64,000 nt of DNA from the NCBI RefSeq assembly GCF_007752345.1, contig NZ_CP036299.1:4064001-4128000 (forward strand), in the 5' to 3' direction. A model generated the notes under the pieces. It saw nothing but the letters and a program-made list of their open reading frames with translations, had not been told where the DNA came from and did not search any database. The position numbers and the translations under genes were made by a program. Below are positions 37,732 to 46,544 of the stretch, one piece after another; within the stretch, counting starts at the first letter, position 1; each line of letters opens with the position of its first letter. This DNA comes from Planctopirus ephydatiae. Its GTDB lineage: Bacteria; Planctomycetota; Planctomycetia; Planctomycetales; Planctomycetaceae.

Positions 37732-40700
37732 TCAGTTGTCGTAGCCAAGGTTGGGCATGAGCCATTTTTCGATTTCTGCAACCGACATCTCTTTGCGTCG
37801 TGCATAGTCTTCAATTTGATCTTTTGTCACTTTGTCGACCGAGAAATAGCGGGATTCTGGATGAGCGAAATACAAACCGCTCACGGCCGCCCCCGGGTGC
37901 ATCGCATAACTTTCCGTCAACTTGATGCCTGTATTTTTCTCGACATCCAGCAGTTCGAACAGCGGGACCTTTTCCGTATGATCCGGGCAAGCAGGATAGC
38001 CATAGGCAGGCCGAATCCCACGGTACTTTTCTTCGATCATCTCTTCTTTCGAGAGCGCCTCTTCGCGGCCAAAGCCCCAATGTTGACGGGCTTCATGATG
38101 TAGATATTCGGCAAAAGCTTCGGCCAGTCGATCGGCCAGGGCCTTCGTCATAATCGAAAGATAGTCATCGTGCTGTTTGTGGAGAAATTCATCCGCGAGT
38201 TCATCACAGCCAATTCCAGTCGTGACTGCAAAAGCCCCCAGCGAATCCATCCGCCCACTTTCAACCGGTGCGATGTAATCCACCAAAGACCGGAAATCTT
38301 TCTGGCCCACACGTTCCCACTGCTGACGCAGCATCGGAAAGCGTTGGATGATCTCGGGTTTTCCAGCCGCCACACTCTCTGGCGAGTATAACACGATATC
38401 TTCACCATCAGCCTGTGCCGGCCAGAAACCGTACACACCCTTGGCCTTGAGGAGTTTCTCCTTAAGTATCCGGTCGAGCAGCTTTTGCGCATCACTAAAG
38501 ACCCGGCTGGCTTCTTCACCAACGACTGGATCATGGAGGATTTTCGGATATTTCCCGCGTAACTCCCAGGTCATGAAAAATGGTGACCAGTCGATGTATG
38601 GCACCAGTTTCTCGATCGGGAAATCATCCAGCACTTTCGCGCCCCAGAAGTCGGGAGTATCGATCCTTACGGTCTTCCAATCGGTCTCAAACCGGCGGCG
38701 GCACGCTTCTTCAAACGGAACCAGCGTACGCTTCTGCAGATGCCCGTACGTATCTCGATCACGCTGCTGACTGGCTGCCAGTTGTTTCAAGTAGGCATCC
38801 CGCCGCTCATCATCCAGCAAGTTCTCAACAACGGGGACTGAGAGCGAGGCATCCACAATGTGCACCGTCGGTGCCGAGTAATGGGGCGCAATCTTGACAG
38901 CGGTATGCTTCGCACTCGTGGTCGCCCCGCCAATCAGGAGAGGGATCTTGAACCCGCGCCGTTCCATTTCTTTGGCGACAGTGGTCATTTCATCCAGCGA
39001 TGGCGTGATCAATCCCGAAAGCCCGATAATCTGGCAACCTTCCGCAATGGCGGTGTCCAGAATCTTGTCGCAGGGAACCATCACCCCTAAATCCAGCACT
39101 TCGAAGTTATTGCAGCGCAGAACCACAGCGACAATGTTTTTGCCAATGTCGTGCACATCCCCCTTCACGGTGGCAATCAGAATTTTGCCCCGGCTCGTCG
39201 ATGTGGGTTGTGCCGCCACCGTTGTTTCACCGGCTGTCGCTGCACTGGCAGCCAGAGCTTCTTTCTCCGCTTCCATAAAAGGCTGCAAATACGCAACAGA
39301 CTTCTTCATGACGCGGGCGCTCTTCACAACCTGCGGCAGAAACATTTTTCCTTCGCCAAAGAGCTTACCCACGACATTCATGCCGTCCATCAGCGGCCCC
39401 TGAATGACGTTCAGTGGTCGGCTGTACTTGAGCCGGGCTTCTTCGGTGTCTTCATCAATAAAATCGGCAATCCCCTTGAGCAGAGCATGCTTGAGCCGCT
39501 CTTCAACCGACTCACTGCGCCATGCTTCAACAACCGGGCCACTGTCATCCGTTCGTGTTTCGCGCGCCTTGAGTTCTTCCGAAAAGGCAATCAGCCGCTC
39601 GGTCGCATCCGGCCGACGATTCAGCAGGACGTCTTCGACGTAGGTCAACAGCTCCTTATCGATCTCGTCATAAACGGCGAGTTGCCCCGCGTTGACGATC
39701 CCCATATCCAGCCCGGCATTAATGGCGTGATACAGGAACGCAGCATTCATCGCTTCGCGAACGTGCTCATTCCCGCGGAAGGAGAACGAAACATTACTCA
39801 CACCGCCAGAGGTTCTCGCATAGGGGCAGGTCGCCTTGATTTCGCGAACCGCCTCGATGAACTCGACAGCATAGTTCGCATGCTCTTCCATCCCCGTACC
39901 CACGGTGAGGATGTTGCAATCGAAGATGATATCTTCGGGCGGAAACCCGGCCTTCTCTGTCAAGAGCTTGTACGCCCGCTGACAGATCCGCACTTTGTTC
40001 ACCTGATCCGCCGCCTGCCCTTCCTCGTCGAAGGCCATCACCACGACGGCCGCGCCATACCTGCGGATGATCCGGGCACATTCGAGGAACTTTTCTTCCC
40101 CTTCTTTGAGGCTGATCGAATTCACGACCCCCTTACCGGCCAGGCACTTCAACCCCGCCTCAATGACATCGAACTTCGAGCTGTCCACCATCACCGGCAC
40201 TTTGCTGATGGCCGGATCGTCAGAGATCAGATTCAGGAAATGAACCATCTCCGCTTTGCTGTCGAGCAGACCTTCGTCCATGTTGACGTCGATCATGTTC
40301 GCGCCGTTCTCCACCTGCTGGGCAGCAATGGTGAGAGCTTCTTCGTATTTCTTCTCGCGAATGAGACGGGCGAACTTCTTCGAACCTGTTACGTTCGTCC
40401 GCTCACCAATCGTCAGGAACGATCGGTTTGGTGCGTTCTGCCCCTCTTCGAAAACCGCATCGGCAGCCGGAATCTTGAGGACATCCGACCCGCTGTAAAC
40501 CGACCAGTGGGTCTCGTTGGGGACCTTGCGCGGAGCGACCCCCTTCACGACATTCGCGACGGCGTGGATAAACTCAGGTGTCGTGCCGCAGCACCCGCCC
40601 ACAATATTCACCCAGCCATTTTCCGCAAAGCTGCGAATGATCTCGGCAAACTCGCTGGGTGTGGAATCAAAGCCACCCATCCCGTCGGGCATACCCGCGT

Positions 40701-41517
40701 TGGGATAACAACTGATGTATCGGGTCGCAGTGTTCGCGAGCGTCTCGACATACTGCCGCATCTGCTTCGGCCCCAGAGCGCAGTTCAAACCCACGCTGGT
40801 CATGGGATTGTGCGAAACGGCTGCCCAGAAGGCTTCCATCGTCTGCCCGGTCAGCGTCACCCCCCCCTGGAAAATGGTGCCACTTACCATCACCGGAATG
40901 CGCACTCCCCGTTCGGCAAAGACATGTTCAATAGCATACAAGCAGGCCTTCATGTTTAGCGTATCGAATGATGTCTCGGGCAACAGCAGATCGACACCGC
41001 CATCCAGCAATGCCCGCACTTGCCCTGCATACGAAGCCGCCAGTTGTTCAAAGGTCACCGGCCGATAACCGGGCTTATCGGCATTGAACGAAAGCTGGAA
41101 CTTCGTCGGCCCGATACTCCCTGCCACAAATCGAGGTTTGGCAGGATTTTTTTTCGTGAACTCGTCGCAGACATCGCGCGCCAGGGTGGCTGCGGCAATA
41201 TTCATCTCATGTGTCAGGTGTCCCAGATGAAACTCATCGAGCATGAGTTCCGTCGCACCAAACGTGTTGGTCTCGATGATATCTGCACCGGCTTCGAGAT
41301 ATTGCCGATGGATGGACTGGATCATTTGGGGCTGGGTCAGCACCAGCACATCCGATGCGTTCTTCAAATCGATTGTATGCGATTGGAATCGCTCACCTCG
41401 ATAATCGGCCTCAGTCGGCTCGAACCGATGGATCATCGAACCCATCGCCCCGTCGAGAATCAGAATGCGATCATCCAGAAGCGACTCAAACAATCCGGGG
41501 CGGGAAGTATCAACCAT
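37732..41517 (-). CDS. metH: Cobalamin-dependent methionine synthase
   Basis: MetH methylates homocysteine using methyltetrahydrofolate and methylcobalamin. The 1261-residue product has all modules in order: the homocysteine domain (zinc ligands C246 in GLNCALG and C309/C310 in VGGCCGTT), the pterin domain (about 360-640; [27 protein letters not shown]), the helical cap (about 670-760), the cobalamin domain with [11 protein letters not shown] (H789 as the lower axial ligand), and the reactivation domain (about 920-1240) with [17 protein letters not shown] and the closing [15 protein letters not shown]. The gene is intact. No cobalamin or SAM riboswitch was recognised upstream, though two hairpins lie there. 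Confidence 0.97.
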   Translation of the reverse strand: MVDTSRPGLFESLLDDRILILDGAMGSMIHRFEPTEADYRGERFQSHTIDLKNASDVLVLTQPQMIQSIHRQYLEAGADIIETNTFGATELMLDEFHLGHLTHEMNIAAATLARDVCDEFTKKNPAKPRFVAGSIGPTKFQLSFNADKPGYRPVTFEQLAASYAGQVRALLDGGVDLLLPETSFDTLNMKACLYAIEHVFAERGVRIPVMVSGTIFQGGVTLTGQTMEAFWAAVSHNPMTSVGLNCALGPKQMRQYVETLANTATRYISCYPNAGMPDGMGGFDSTPSEFAEIIRSFAENGWVNIVGGCCGTTPEFIHAVANVVKGVAPRKVPNETHWSVYSGSDVLKIPAADAVFEEGQNAPNRSFLTIGERTNVTGSKKFARLIREKKYEEALTIAAQQVENGANMIDVNMDEGLLDSKAEMVHFLNLISDDPAISKVPVMVDSSKFDVIEAGLKCLAGKGVVNSISLKEGEEKFLECARIIRRYGAAVVVMAFDEEGQAADQVNKVRICQRAYKLLTEKAGFPPEDIIFDCNILTVGTGMEEHANYAVEFIEAVREIKATCPYARTSGGVSNVSFSFRGNEHVREAMNAAFLYHAINAGLDMGIVNAGQLAVYDEIDKELLTYVEDVLLNRRPDATERLIAFSEELKARETRTDDSGPVVEAWRSESVEERLKHALLKGIADFIDEDTEEARLKYSRPLNVIQGPLMDGMNVVGKLFGEGKMFLPQVVKSARVMKKSVAYLQPFMEAEKEALAASAATAGETTVAAQPTSTSRGKILIATVKGDVHDIGKNIVAVVLRCNNFEVLDLGVMVPCDKILDTAIAEGCQIIGLSGLITPSLDEMTTVAKEMERRGFKIPLLIGGATTSAKHTAVKIAPHYSAPTVHIVDASLSVPVVENLLDDERRDAYLKQLAASQQRDRDTYGHLQKRTLVPFEEACRRRFETDWKTVRIDTPDFWGAKVLDDFPIEKLVPYIDWSPFFMTWELRGKYPKILHDPVVGEEASRVFSDAQKLLDRILKEKLLKAKGVYGFWPAQADGEDIVLYSPESVAAGKPEIIQRFPMLRQQWERVGQKDFRSLVDYIAPVESGRMDSLGAFAVTTGIGCDELADEFLHKQHDDYLSIMTKALADRLAEAFAEYLHHEARQHWGFGREEALSKEEMIEEKYRGIRPAYGYPACPDHTEKVPLFELLDVEKNTGIKLTESYAMHPGAAVSGLYFAHPESRYFSVDKVTKDQIEDYARRKEMSVAEIEKWLMPNLGYDN

Positions 41518-41973
41518 GCGTCAGGTCAGCCAGTCTCAAAGAGTATTACCGATCGTTTTCGAGGGCAGCAGCAGTGCCGATCTGAATACCGAATTTTGCC
41601 GCAACACTTAACTTCGATAGATGTTACGGAAAAGATTCAGTCCAGGAAACGCCAGGGAATCATCCATCGACTTTCCCCTGCTGCCACCCGGTCAGCACCT
41701 GCCTCCAAGTGCTGTCCATACCGCATTTTAGCGAATACTCCGTTTTTCTGGCACTCCCAACCTGCCGGGGTGGATCGATTCAAAGCCAGTTTTCGGCACA
41801 ATTTCCGCCTCAGTCTCTTCTGAAACCCGTCTCTCTCTCCCGAGTGATCTTCACCAAAAAGCCATTTCCAGCTATTCCATCGTCTACTTTTCGGCCTCAG
41901 CGAGGTCGTCTGGAGTTCAAGGTTACGACCTCCAGGACCTTAGCCCCGTACCTTTGCTTGAGTGATTCCTCAC
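41518..41973. promoter_or_regulatory. Divergent intergenic region with hairpins (metH / DUF1573 gene)
   Basis: 455 bases separate metH (minus) from the DUF1573 gene (plus). On the minus strand, 41692-41713 reads CAGCACTT, a six-base loop GGAGGC, then AGGTGCTG. A second stem pairs CAGGGGAA with TTCCCTG at about 41653-41680. They would sit in the metH leader about 140-195 bases before its start. Confidence 0.45.
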
Positions 41974-43008
41974 ATGTCACAAGCTTCCATACCACCAGCA
42001 TCCAGAACCACTTCGACTCGCGGAAACCTGCCCTTGGCTGTGGTTCTGTGCCTGGTTGTCATGGCCCCCCCTGCACTGGCCTGGGCTGCCCCTTTCTGGA
42101 GCCAGCCCACGAACTGGAAGCAGGCTTTACCAGCAGGCCCGGCACTCGCCTTCTCGCAATATGCCGTCGATCTGGGCAAGGTGCGCCCAGCCGACGAACT
42201 CCGTGCCACGTTTCGCTTTCGCAATACCAGCACTGTTCCGGTGACTATTCAAGAACTGATCCCCAGCTGCGGCTGCCTGATGCCTCGCCTCGATAAACAG
42301 GTCTATGCTCCCGGCGAAGCAGGACAGATCAATCTTCGCATGCAGCCCGCTAACGAAACGCCGGGTGAGAAAGAATTCTTCTGTGATGTCGTCTATCGCG
42401 ATACGCAGTCGCGAACCGACCGGCTCACCTTCCGCCTGCATCTTCCGGAGCAGCGGTTAAGCGTCCGTCCACCAGCACTGATCGTCTATCAACTCAGCAA
42501 CCAGCCGACGACGCAACCTCTGTTTGTTCACGACAGTCGGGGGCACCAGGTCGAGATTCTCAGCCTTCGGACAGGTTCCCCCTTCGTGAAAGCTTCTTTG
42601 ACGCCTCCGGAAGGCTTTTCACTCGAACAGATTCAACCTGCTCAAAAATCCAAAGAGACGGCACTTGCTGTCTCAGCCTTAACCCCGGCGAACATCCACC
42701 CGGCAGTTAAACCTTCGCTGACTCCCATTCCGGAAACAGAGCCACTTCCCGAAACCACAGCAGGCAAAATCCGGTCACAGAGACGGCCATCAGCCGGTCA
42801 TTCCGATCCTTTTGTGACGGAAGAGGCTCACCAACCCAACGAGAAGATTGTGTACATCACCGTCGTCGCCGAACTCCCCCCCGGCCGCCACCATGCCCTG
42901 ATTGAAATCGAAACGACTGATCCTGAAACACGCTTTCTGAAAGTCCCCGTGATGATCCAGGGGCGGAATGTTGAAGGATCTAGCGATACGCCACCTTCAA
43001 AACCATAG
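41974..43008 (+). CDS. DUF1573 domain secreted protein
   Basis: The 344-residue product has a signal peptide (LPLAVVLCLVVMAPPALAWA, residues about 20-40). It then has the DUF1573 Ig-like domain: YAVDLGKVRPADELRATFRFRN, a strand pair, and SCGCLMPRLDKQVYAPGEAGQI, with the conserved Cys-Gly-Cys. The second half is Pro/Thr-rich and lower in complexity until VVAELPPGRHHALIEIETTDPE, a second beta region. Families with this domain are exported and common in planctomycetes; function is unknown. A terminator follows. Confidence 0.85.
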   Translation: MSQASIPPASRTTSTRGNLPLAVVLCLVVMAPPALAWAAPFWSQPTNWKQALPAGPALAFSQYAVDLGKVRPADELRATFRFRNTSTVPVTIQELIPSCGCLMPRLDKQVYAPGEAGQINLRMQPANETPGEKEFFCDVVYRDTQSRTDRLTFRLHLPEQRLSVRPPALIVYQLSNQPTTQPLFVHDSRGHQVEILSLRTGSPFVKASLTPPEGFSLEQIQPAQKSKETALAVSALTPANIHPAVKPSLTPIPETEPLPETTAGKIRSQRRPSAGHSDPFVTEEAHQPNEKIVYITVVAELPPGRHHALIEIETTDPETRFLKVPVMIQGRNVEGSSDTPPSKP

Positions 43009-43035
43009 TACGTCTGATCAAATTCAGTAAAAAAG

Positions 43036-43076
43036 GCCACCTTCCCGATGACTTATCAGGAAGGTGGCTCTTGTTT
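43036..43076 (+). terminator. Intrinsic terminator after the DUF1573 gene
   Basis: GCCACCTTCC pairs with GGAAGGTGGC (43059-43068), followed by TCTTGTTT. It is 27 bases after the stop codon. Confidence 0.8.
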
Positions 43077-43195
43077 AACCAGAGAACTTTACACTTTTGG
43101 ACTACAAAATCTCTTTAGGCAGAATATGAAGGGCCGAAAGTTGTCAGAATTGGCACTTATCATCCTACATCAAATGAGACTACTAGCCACAGAGA

Positions 43196-43372
43196 CTAGG
43201 GCTGGTTAGGGTCATCAGCGGATGACGCTGTGTTCACAGACGTTGCAGCACCATCTGAAGCCCCTGAAGCCGCAGGGGCAGGGGCGGCCTGAGGACTAGA
43301 TGACGAACTGCACCCAGAACCTGTAGAGAGCCCCATCACTGCCAAAAGGCATACGAATACATAACCGCGCAT
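43196..43372 (-). CDS. Small lipoprotein downstream of DUF1559 gene
   Basis: A signal sequence MRGYVFVCLLAVMGLSTGSGC ends in a lipobox-like Cys near residue 21; about 37 Ser/Ala/Pro/Asp-rich residues follow. Planctomycete DUF1559 genes are regularly followed by such a tiny lipoprotein, and this one lies 211 bases after its partner on the same strand. The start at 43372 was chosen for a normal signal-peptide length; ATG 43396 is also possible. Confidence 0.7.
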   Translation of the reverse strand: MRGYVFVCLLAVMGLSTGSGCSSSSSPQAAPAPAASGASDGAATSVNTASSADDPNQP

Positions 43373-43583
43373 TTGTGACACTCTACCCTTCAACATATTA
43401 GCCTGGCACCGTTAGCTAAGTACAAAATCATGAATTCATATTATTGAACGACTACCCATCCATTTGTAGATCGCTCACGTGAGCAGGCTCATCCATGAGC
43501 CCCGCCAATTTAGTAATCGCTCATCACTGCTTCTAAATCAGCGATCACAAATCACTCACTCCTACAATCAAACAACGATCTCG

Positions 43584-44606
43584 TTAGTATTCACCCACTA
43601 TGTTTCCGTCTGATCCACCGGCAAGGAAGCTACGATAAAGGGCGAGATCCATATTTATGCTCAGCGGTCGAGCGGATCCATCAGCCAGCGCGAAGTGAAC
43701 CACACCATCATGTGAACTCATAAATCGGTAGGCCGTCGGGTTACCACCGTCGAAACGATTGATCAACTTACCCCATCCCGTCGGAAGACAGCCAGAAGCC
43801 ATCCAGTGGAATGAGTGAGTCAACGTATTGGTTGAATCCACGTTACCAATGACCTCACCGAACATCAGGACGTTGGTAGTTCCGTCAGTGAGATCGCGGA
43901 GCCTTGTCTTCGTACGGCGACCAAAACAACCCTTCCAGTTGTCCCAACCTGGATCATCCAATCTACCCATACGACCCGCAACACCCACGTAATTCGTTCG
44001 GCCAAAGTTCGAGATCGGATTGCCACCCACGATCGATGCATTGCCGAACGTAAAGTAAGTAATCGTCGCACTTCCAGGTCCAGTTAACCACCAGTGGGTA
44101 CGAGAAATAATGCCTGTAGTTGAGCTGAATGCCGCAGGTGAGGCGGATGGACAAATATAGGGCTGGATTTTGGTGTGACAAGCCGCAGCACTGGAAGCGT
44201 TCGTCGAGTACCTTTGCTGACTATTGCTGGGCAAATCGACGTTATGCTGAGATGGATCAATCGTATTATAAAGAGGTGCCTGATCGATGTAGGGCAGAAG
44301 ATGTGTGAGCGGGCCCACATAAGACGAGTTGGGATTGGTGGACGCATCTTCCGTAGAGACATCCGGACCGCAGTAGCCTGGAGGCAAGTGACCATATGTG
44401 CCCTCGAAAACATGAGCAGCCAGTGCAATCTGCTTCAGATTGTTTCTGCACTGGGTTCTCCGGGCGGCTTCACGGGCCTGCTGAACCGCTGGTAGTAACA
44501 GTGCAATCAGCACTGCGATGATGGCAATCACCACCAGCAACTCAATCAGCGTAAATCCTCTTCGGGCTTGGGAAACACCGGGAAAACCGGAACGAGAGAA
44601 AACCAT
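43584..44606 (-). CDS. DUF1559 prepilin-like secreted protein
   Basis: The protein carries a type IV prepilin N-terminus: RRGFTLIELLVVIAIIAVL at about residues 15-33, where a prepilin peptidase would cut after the Gly. The long helix continues as LLLPAVQQAREAARRTQC. The rest is a beta-rich DUF1559 domain with LPPGYCGP, the conserved YICPS stretch and a C-terminal HDGVVHFALADGSARPLSINMD. Hundreds of such genes occur in single planctomycete genomes. They are thought to form envelope-linked pseudopilus-like structures, but their role is not established. GGGAG precedes the start. Confidence 0.93.
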   Translation of the reverse strand: MVFSRSGFPGVSQARRGFTLIELLVVIAIIAVLIALLLPAVQQAREAARRTQCRNNLKQIALAAHVFEGTYGHLPPGYCGPDVSTEDASTNPNSSYVGPLTHLLPYIDQAPLYNTIDPSQHNVDLPSNSQQRYSTNASSAAACHTKIQPYICPSASPAAFSSTTGIISRTHWWLTGPGSATITYFTFGNASIVGGNPISNFGRTNYVGVAGRMGRLDDPGWDNWKGCFGRRTKTRLRDLTDGTTNVLMFGEVIGNVDSTNTLTHSFHWMASGCLPTGWGKLINRFDGGNPTAYRFMSSHDGVVHFALADGSARPLSINMDLALYRSFLAGGSDGNIVGEY

Positions 44607-45526
44607 AAGACCACTCCCAACAGGCTAAAGAAAAGAAACGAAATGAGAGACCCTGGCGGCTACTCCTGAACAGCAGCGGCATACAGGGCGTTACAGAAGT
44701 GAGAGCTGCAGAAGAATGCAGCACGACTCGCCACCAAGGCAATTACCATGCCATGACGTCCGGCAAATTCCTGAGGCGGGAATTTTCGCCCAGCGACGAC
44801 TCAGGAAGAAATCTTCGGGTGATTCGGTACCGCAACTCTCATATCGCAAGACCAGAGGCATTTGACCTTGACACGCTTCGGTCAGAACACAGGCATTGGG
44901 ACAGCGGAAGTGAGGTAGAATCTCTTTGAATTTCGCAAGAATTTCGAGTTTCTGCGGAACTTTTCTGGCTGTACGTAAGCTCGATGAAATACTGGTTTGT
45001 CGACACGAACCACGGAGCATCCTCTGGTACTTTTCATCAGCGGTATTGACTTAAAAGACCAAATTGAGATCAGGAATCCTGATCATTCCAGATAGCTGGC
45101 TCACTCATAACTGCATTCCTCGTTGCTTGAGATGCCAGTGATTCAGACAGAATCGCACAATCCCGTTGCGACCCTGCGCGCAATAAGTGCAACTACCAAC
45201 ATGCGTCGCCACAAGAATCACAAGCCATAGCAATATCTGTCTCAACAATCGATCGGGTACTCTTCGTAAGTCCCTACCCCATCAACAAATGAATTCTGTT
45301 TGCAATTGCAGCTTTTGCTCACAAAATCCATAGCCACTCTTATACTCTTTGTGTCTTACAACTCTTCTCATAAGCTGGAAGGGAATTCGCTTTCTTCTCC
45401 ACAGGCTTTCGTTACATCCCGATTTTTCGTGCATCCAGCTAAGTCCGATGAACTCTGTCCACATCGAAAACCAATTCATCGCCCCTAAGGTCGTGAGCTG
45501 CTAAATTCTTTTGAAACAATCTGCTC
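44607..45526. other. Long region without a supported gene
   Basis: These 920 bases are A+T-richer than their surroundings. Open frames of up to 109 codons occur (for example on the minus strand to 45020), but they have no ribosome-binding site, no family resemblance and a high Cys/Ser/Arg content typical of non-coding frames. I see no tRNA, repeat or strong hairpin. The promoter of the DUF1559 gene should lie near 44630-44750. Confidence 0.5.
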
Positions 45527-46426
45527 ATGCACCGACTCTCAGAGCGGGCTCAGAAAGTCACCACTGACACTTCGGCCTGCGAGTTAAACACGCCTGCGAA
45601 ACCACTCCCCATGAACACCCGTATGCCTCACTGGGCTCAGCAACCCAAGCCGGGAGCCTGGCTGCGGGGGACGCTTTGTGCGTTCACCTTTTTGATTTCC
45701 CCACTGGGAAAATTTGTCCCGCGTCGCTTTGCCAATCACACCTCGGCGGATCGGCTCGAACATGGGCTCGTCATTATTCTCCCTGGGATCGACAGCTTCA
45801 GCTTTCTAAATCTCGGCACTGCCTGCGGCCTCCTCGACGGTGGAGTCCGCTCGGCCATTCGCACCATCGACTGGACCACCGGCTGGGATTTTCTGTTCCT
45901 GTATCATCTCCGGGGAGATCGCCGTAACTGGAAAGTGGCGCAGTTTATCGCAGACGAAATCCGCAACTATCAATCCCGCTACCCCGGCAGACCTGTCACG
46001 CTTGTGGGCCATTCCGGTGGCGGTGGCATGGCCTTACGGATTCTCGAACTCCTCGGGCCTCAATCCCGCATCTCGGCCGCAGTTCTCATCGCCCCCGCAG
46101 TCTCCACACAGTACGACCTCACCAGGGCTCGGCAAGGAGCGCTGCATGGGATCTGGCACTTCTATTCGCCGCTGGATCTCTTTTTTGTCGGTGCCGGCAC
46201 AATTCTCCTGGGGACCTTTGACGGCAAACACTCCCCATGCAGTGGCATGCTGGGCTTTCAACATCCTTCCGCCAATCAAGGTGATGGTGCTCCCTTTCAT
46301 CAGGTCGCCTACGACTGGTCATTTACCCGCTGGTTTCATACCGGTGGTCACCTGAGTTGTGTCAATCGAGTCTTCGTCGAAGCAATGATTGCTCCACTCA
46401 TTAAACGATTTGAGCAGGCTGTCTGA
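45527..46426 (+). CDS. Alpha/beta hydrolase-fold protein
   Basis: The serine-hydrolase nucleophile elbow appears as LVGHSGGGGMALRIL at about residue 160-174, preceded by GLVIILPGIDSFSFLN, which suits the oxyanion region. C-terminal His candidates lie in TGGHLSCVNR. The 299 residues include a membrane-like stretch at about 45-60 (LRGTLCAFTFLISPLG), which may be an anchor. A start at 45611 (MNTRMPHWAQ) is also possible. The substrate is unknown. Repeat copy E follows in the gap before the convergent comEC gene. Confidence 0.75.
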   Translation: MHRLSERAQKVTTDTSACELNTPAKPLPMNTRMPHWAQQPKPGAWLRGTLCAFTFLISPLGKFVPRRFANHTSADRLEHGLVIILPGIDSFSFLNLGTACGLLDGGVRSAIRTIDWTTGWDFLFLYHLRGDRRNWKVAQFIADEIRNYQSRYPGRPVTLVGHSGGGGMALRILELLGPQSRISAAVLIAPAVSTQYDLTRARQGALHGIWHFYSPLDLFFVGAGTILLGTFDGKHSPCSGMLGFQHPSANQGDGAPFHQVAYDWSFTRWFHTGGHLSCVNRVFVEAMIAPLIKRFEQAV

Positions 46427-46458
46427 TATCGATCCCGGAAATCAAATGCGCCTGGCGT

Positions 46459-46498
46459 GTCGATCAAGCATGCTTGCTCCGAGCCGCAAGCATGGCAC
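46459..46498 (-). repeat. Dispersed palindromic repeat, copy E
   Basis: Core arms CATGCTTG (46469-46476) and CAAGCATG (46487-46494). Relative to copies A, B and D this copy is inverted: its complement reads GTGCCATGCTTGCGGCTCGG. It matches copy F over about 40 bases and fills the gap between two convergent genes. Confidence 0.75.
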
Positions 46499-46544
46499 AC
46501 TCGTCGCGATGATCTCTTGGGATCCGTATGAGACGAGTATTTAT

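Noticed and set aside
39151-40959. 602-codon open frame on the plus strand
   Set aside because: It lies entirely antisense to metH, whose family assignment is certain. Its long length reflects the codon pattern of metH, and its product has no recognisable domain.
41518-41973. Cobalamin or SAM riboswitch upstream of metH
   Set aside because: I looked for the conserved cobalamin box and SAM-I core on the metH strand and found neither. The hairpins present are reported only as a low-level finding.
44691-45020. 109-codon open frame on the minus strand
   Set aside because: There is no ribosome-binding site or family resemblance, and the Cys/Ser/Arg-rich composition is typical of non-coding frames.
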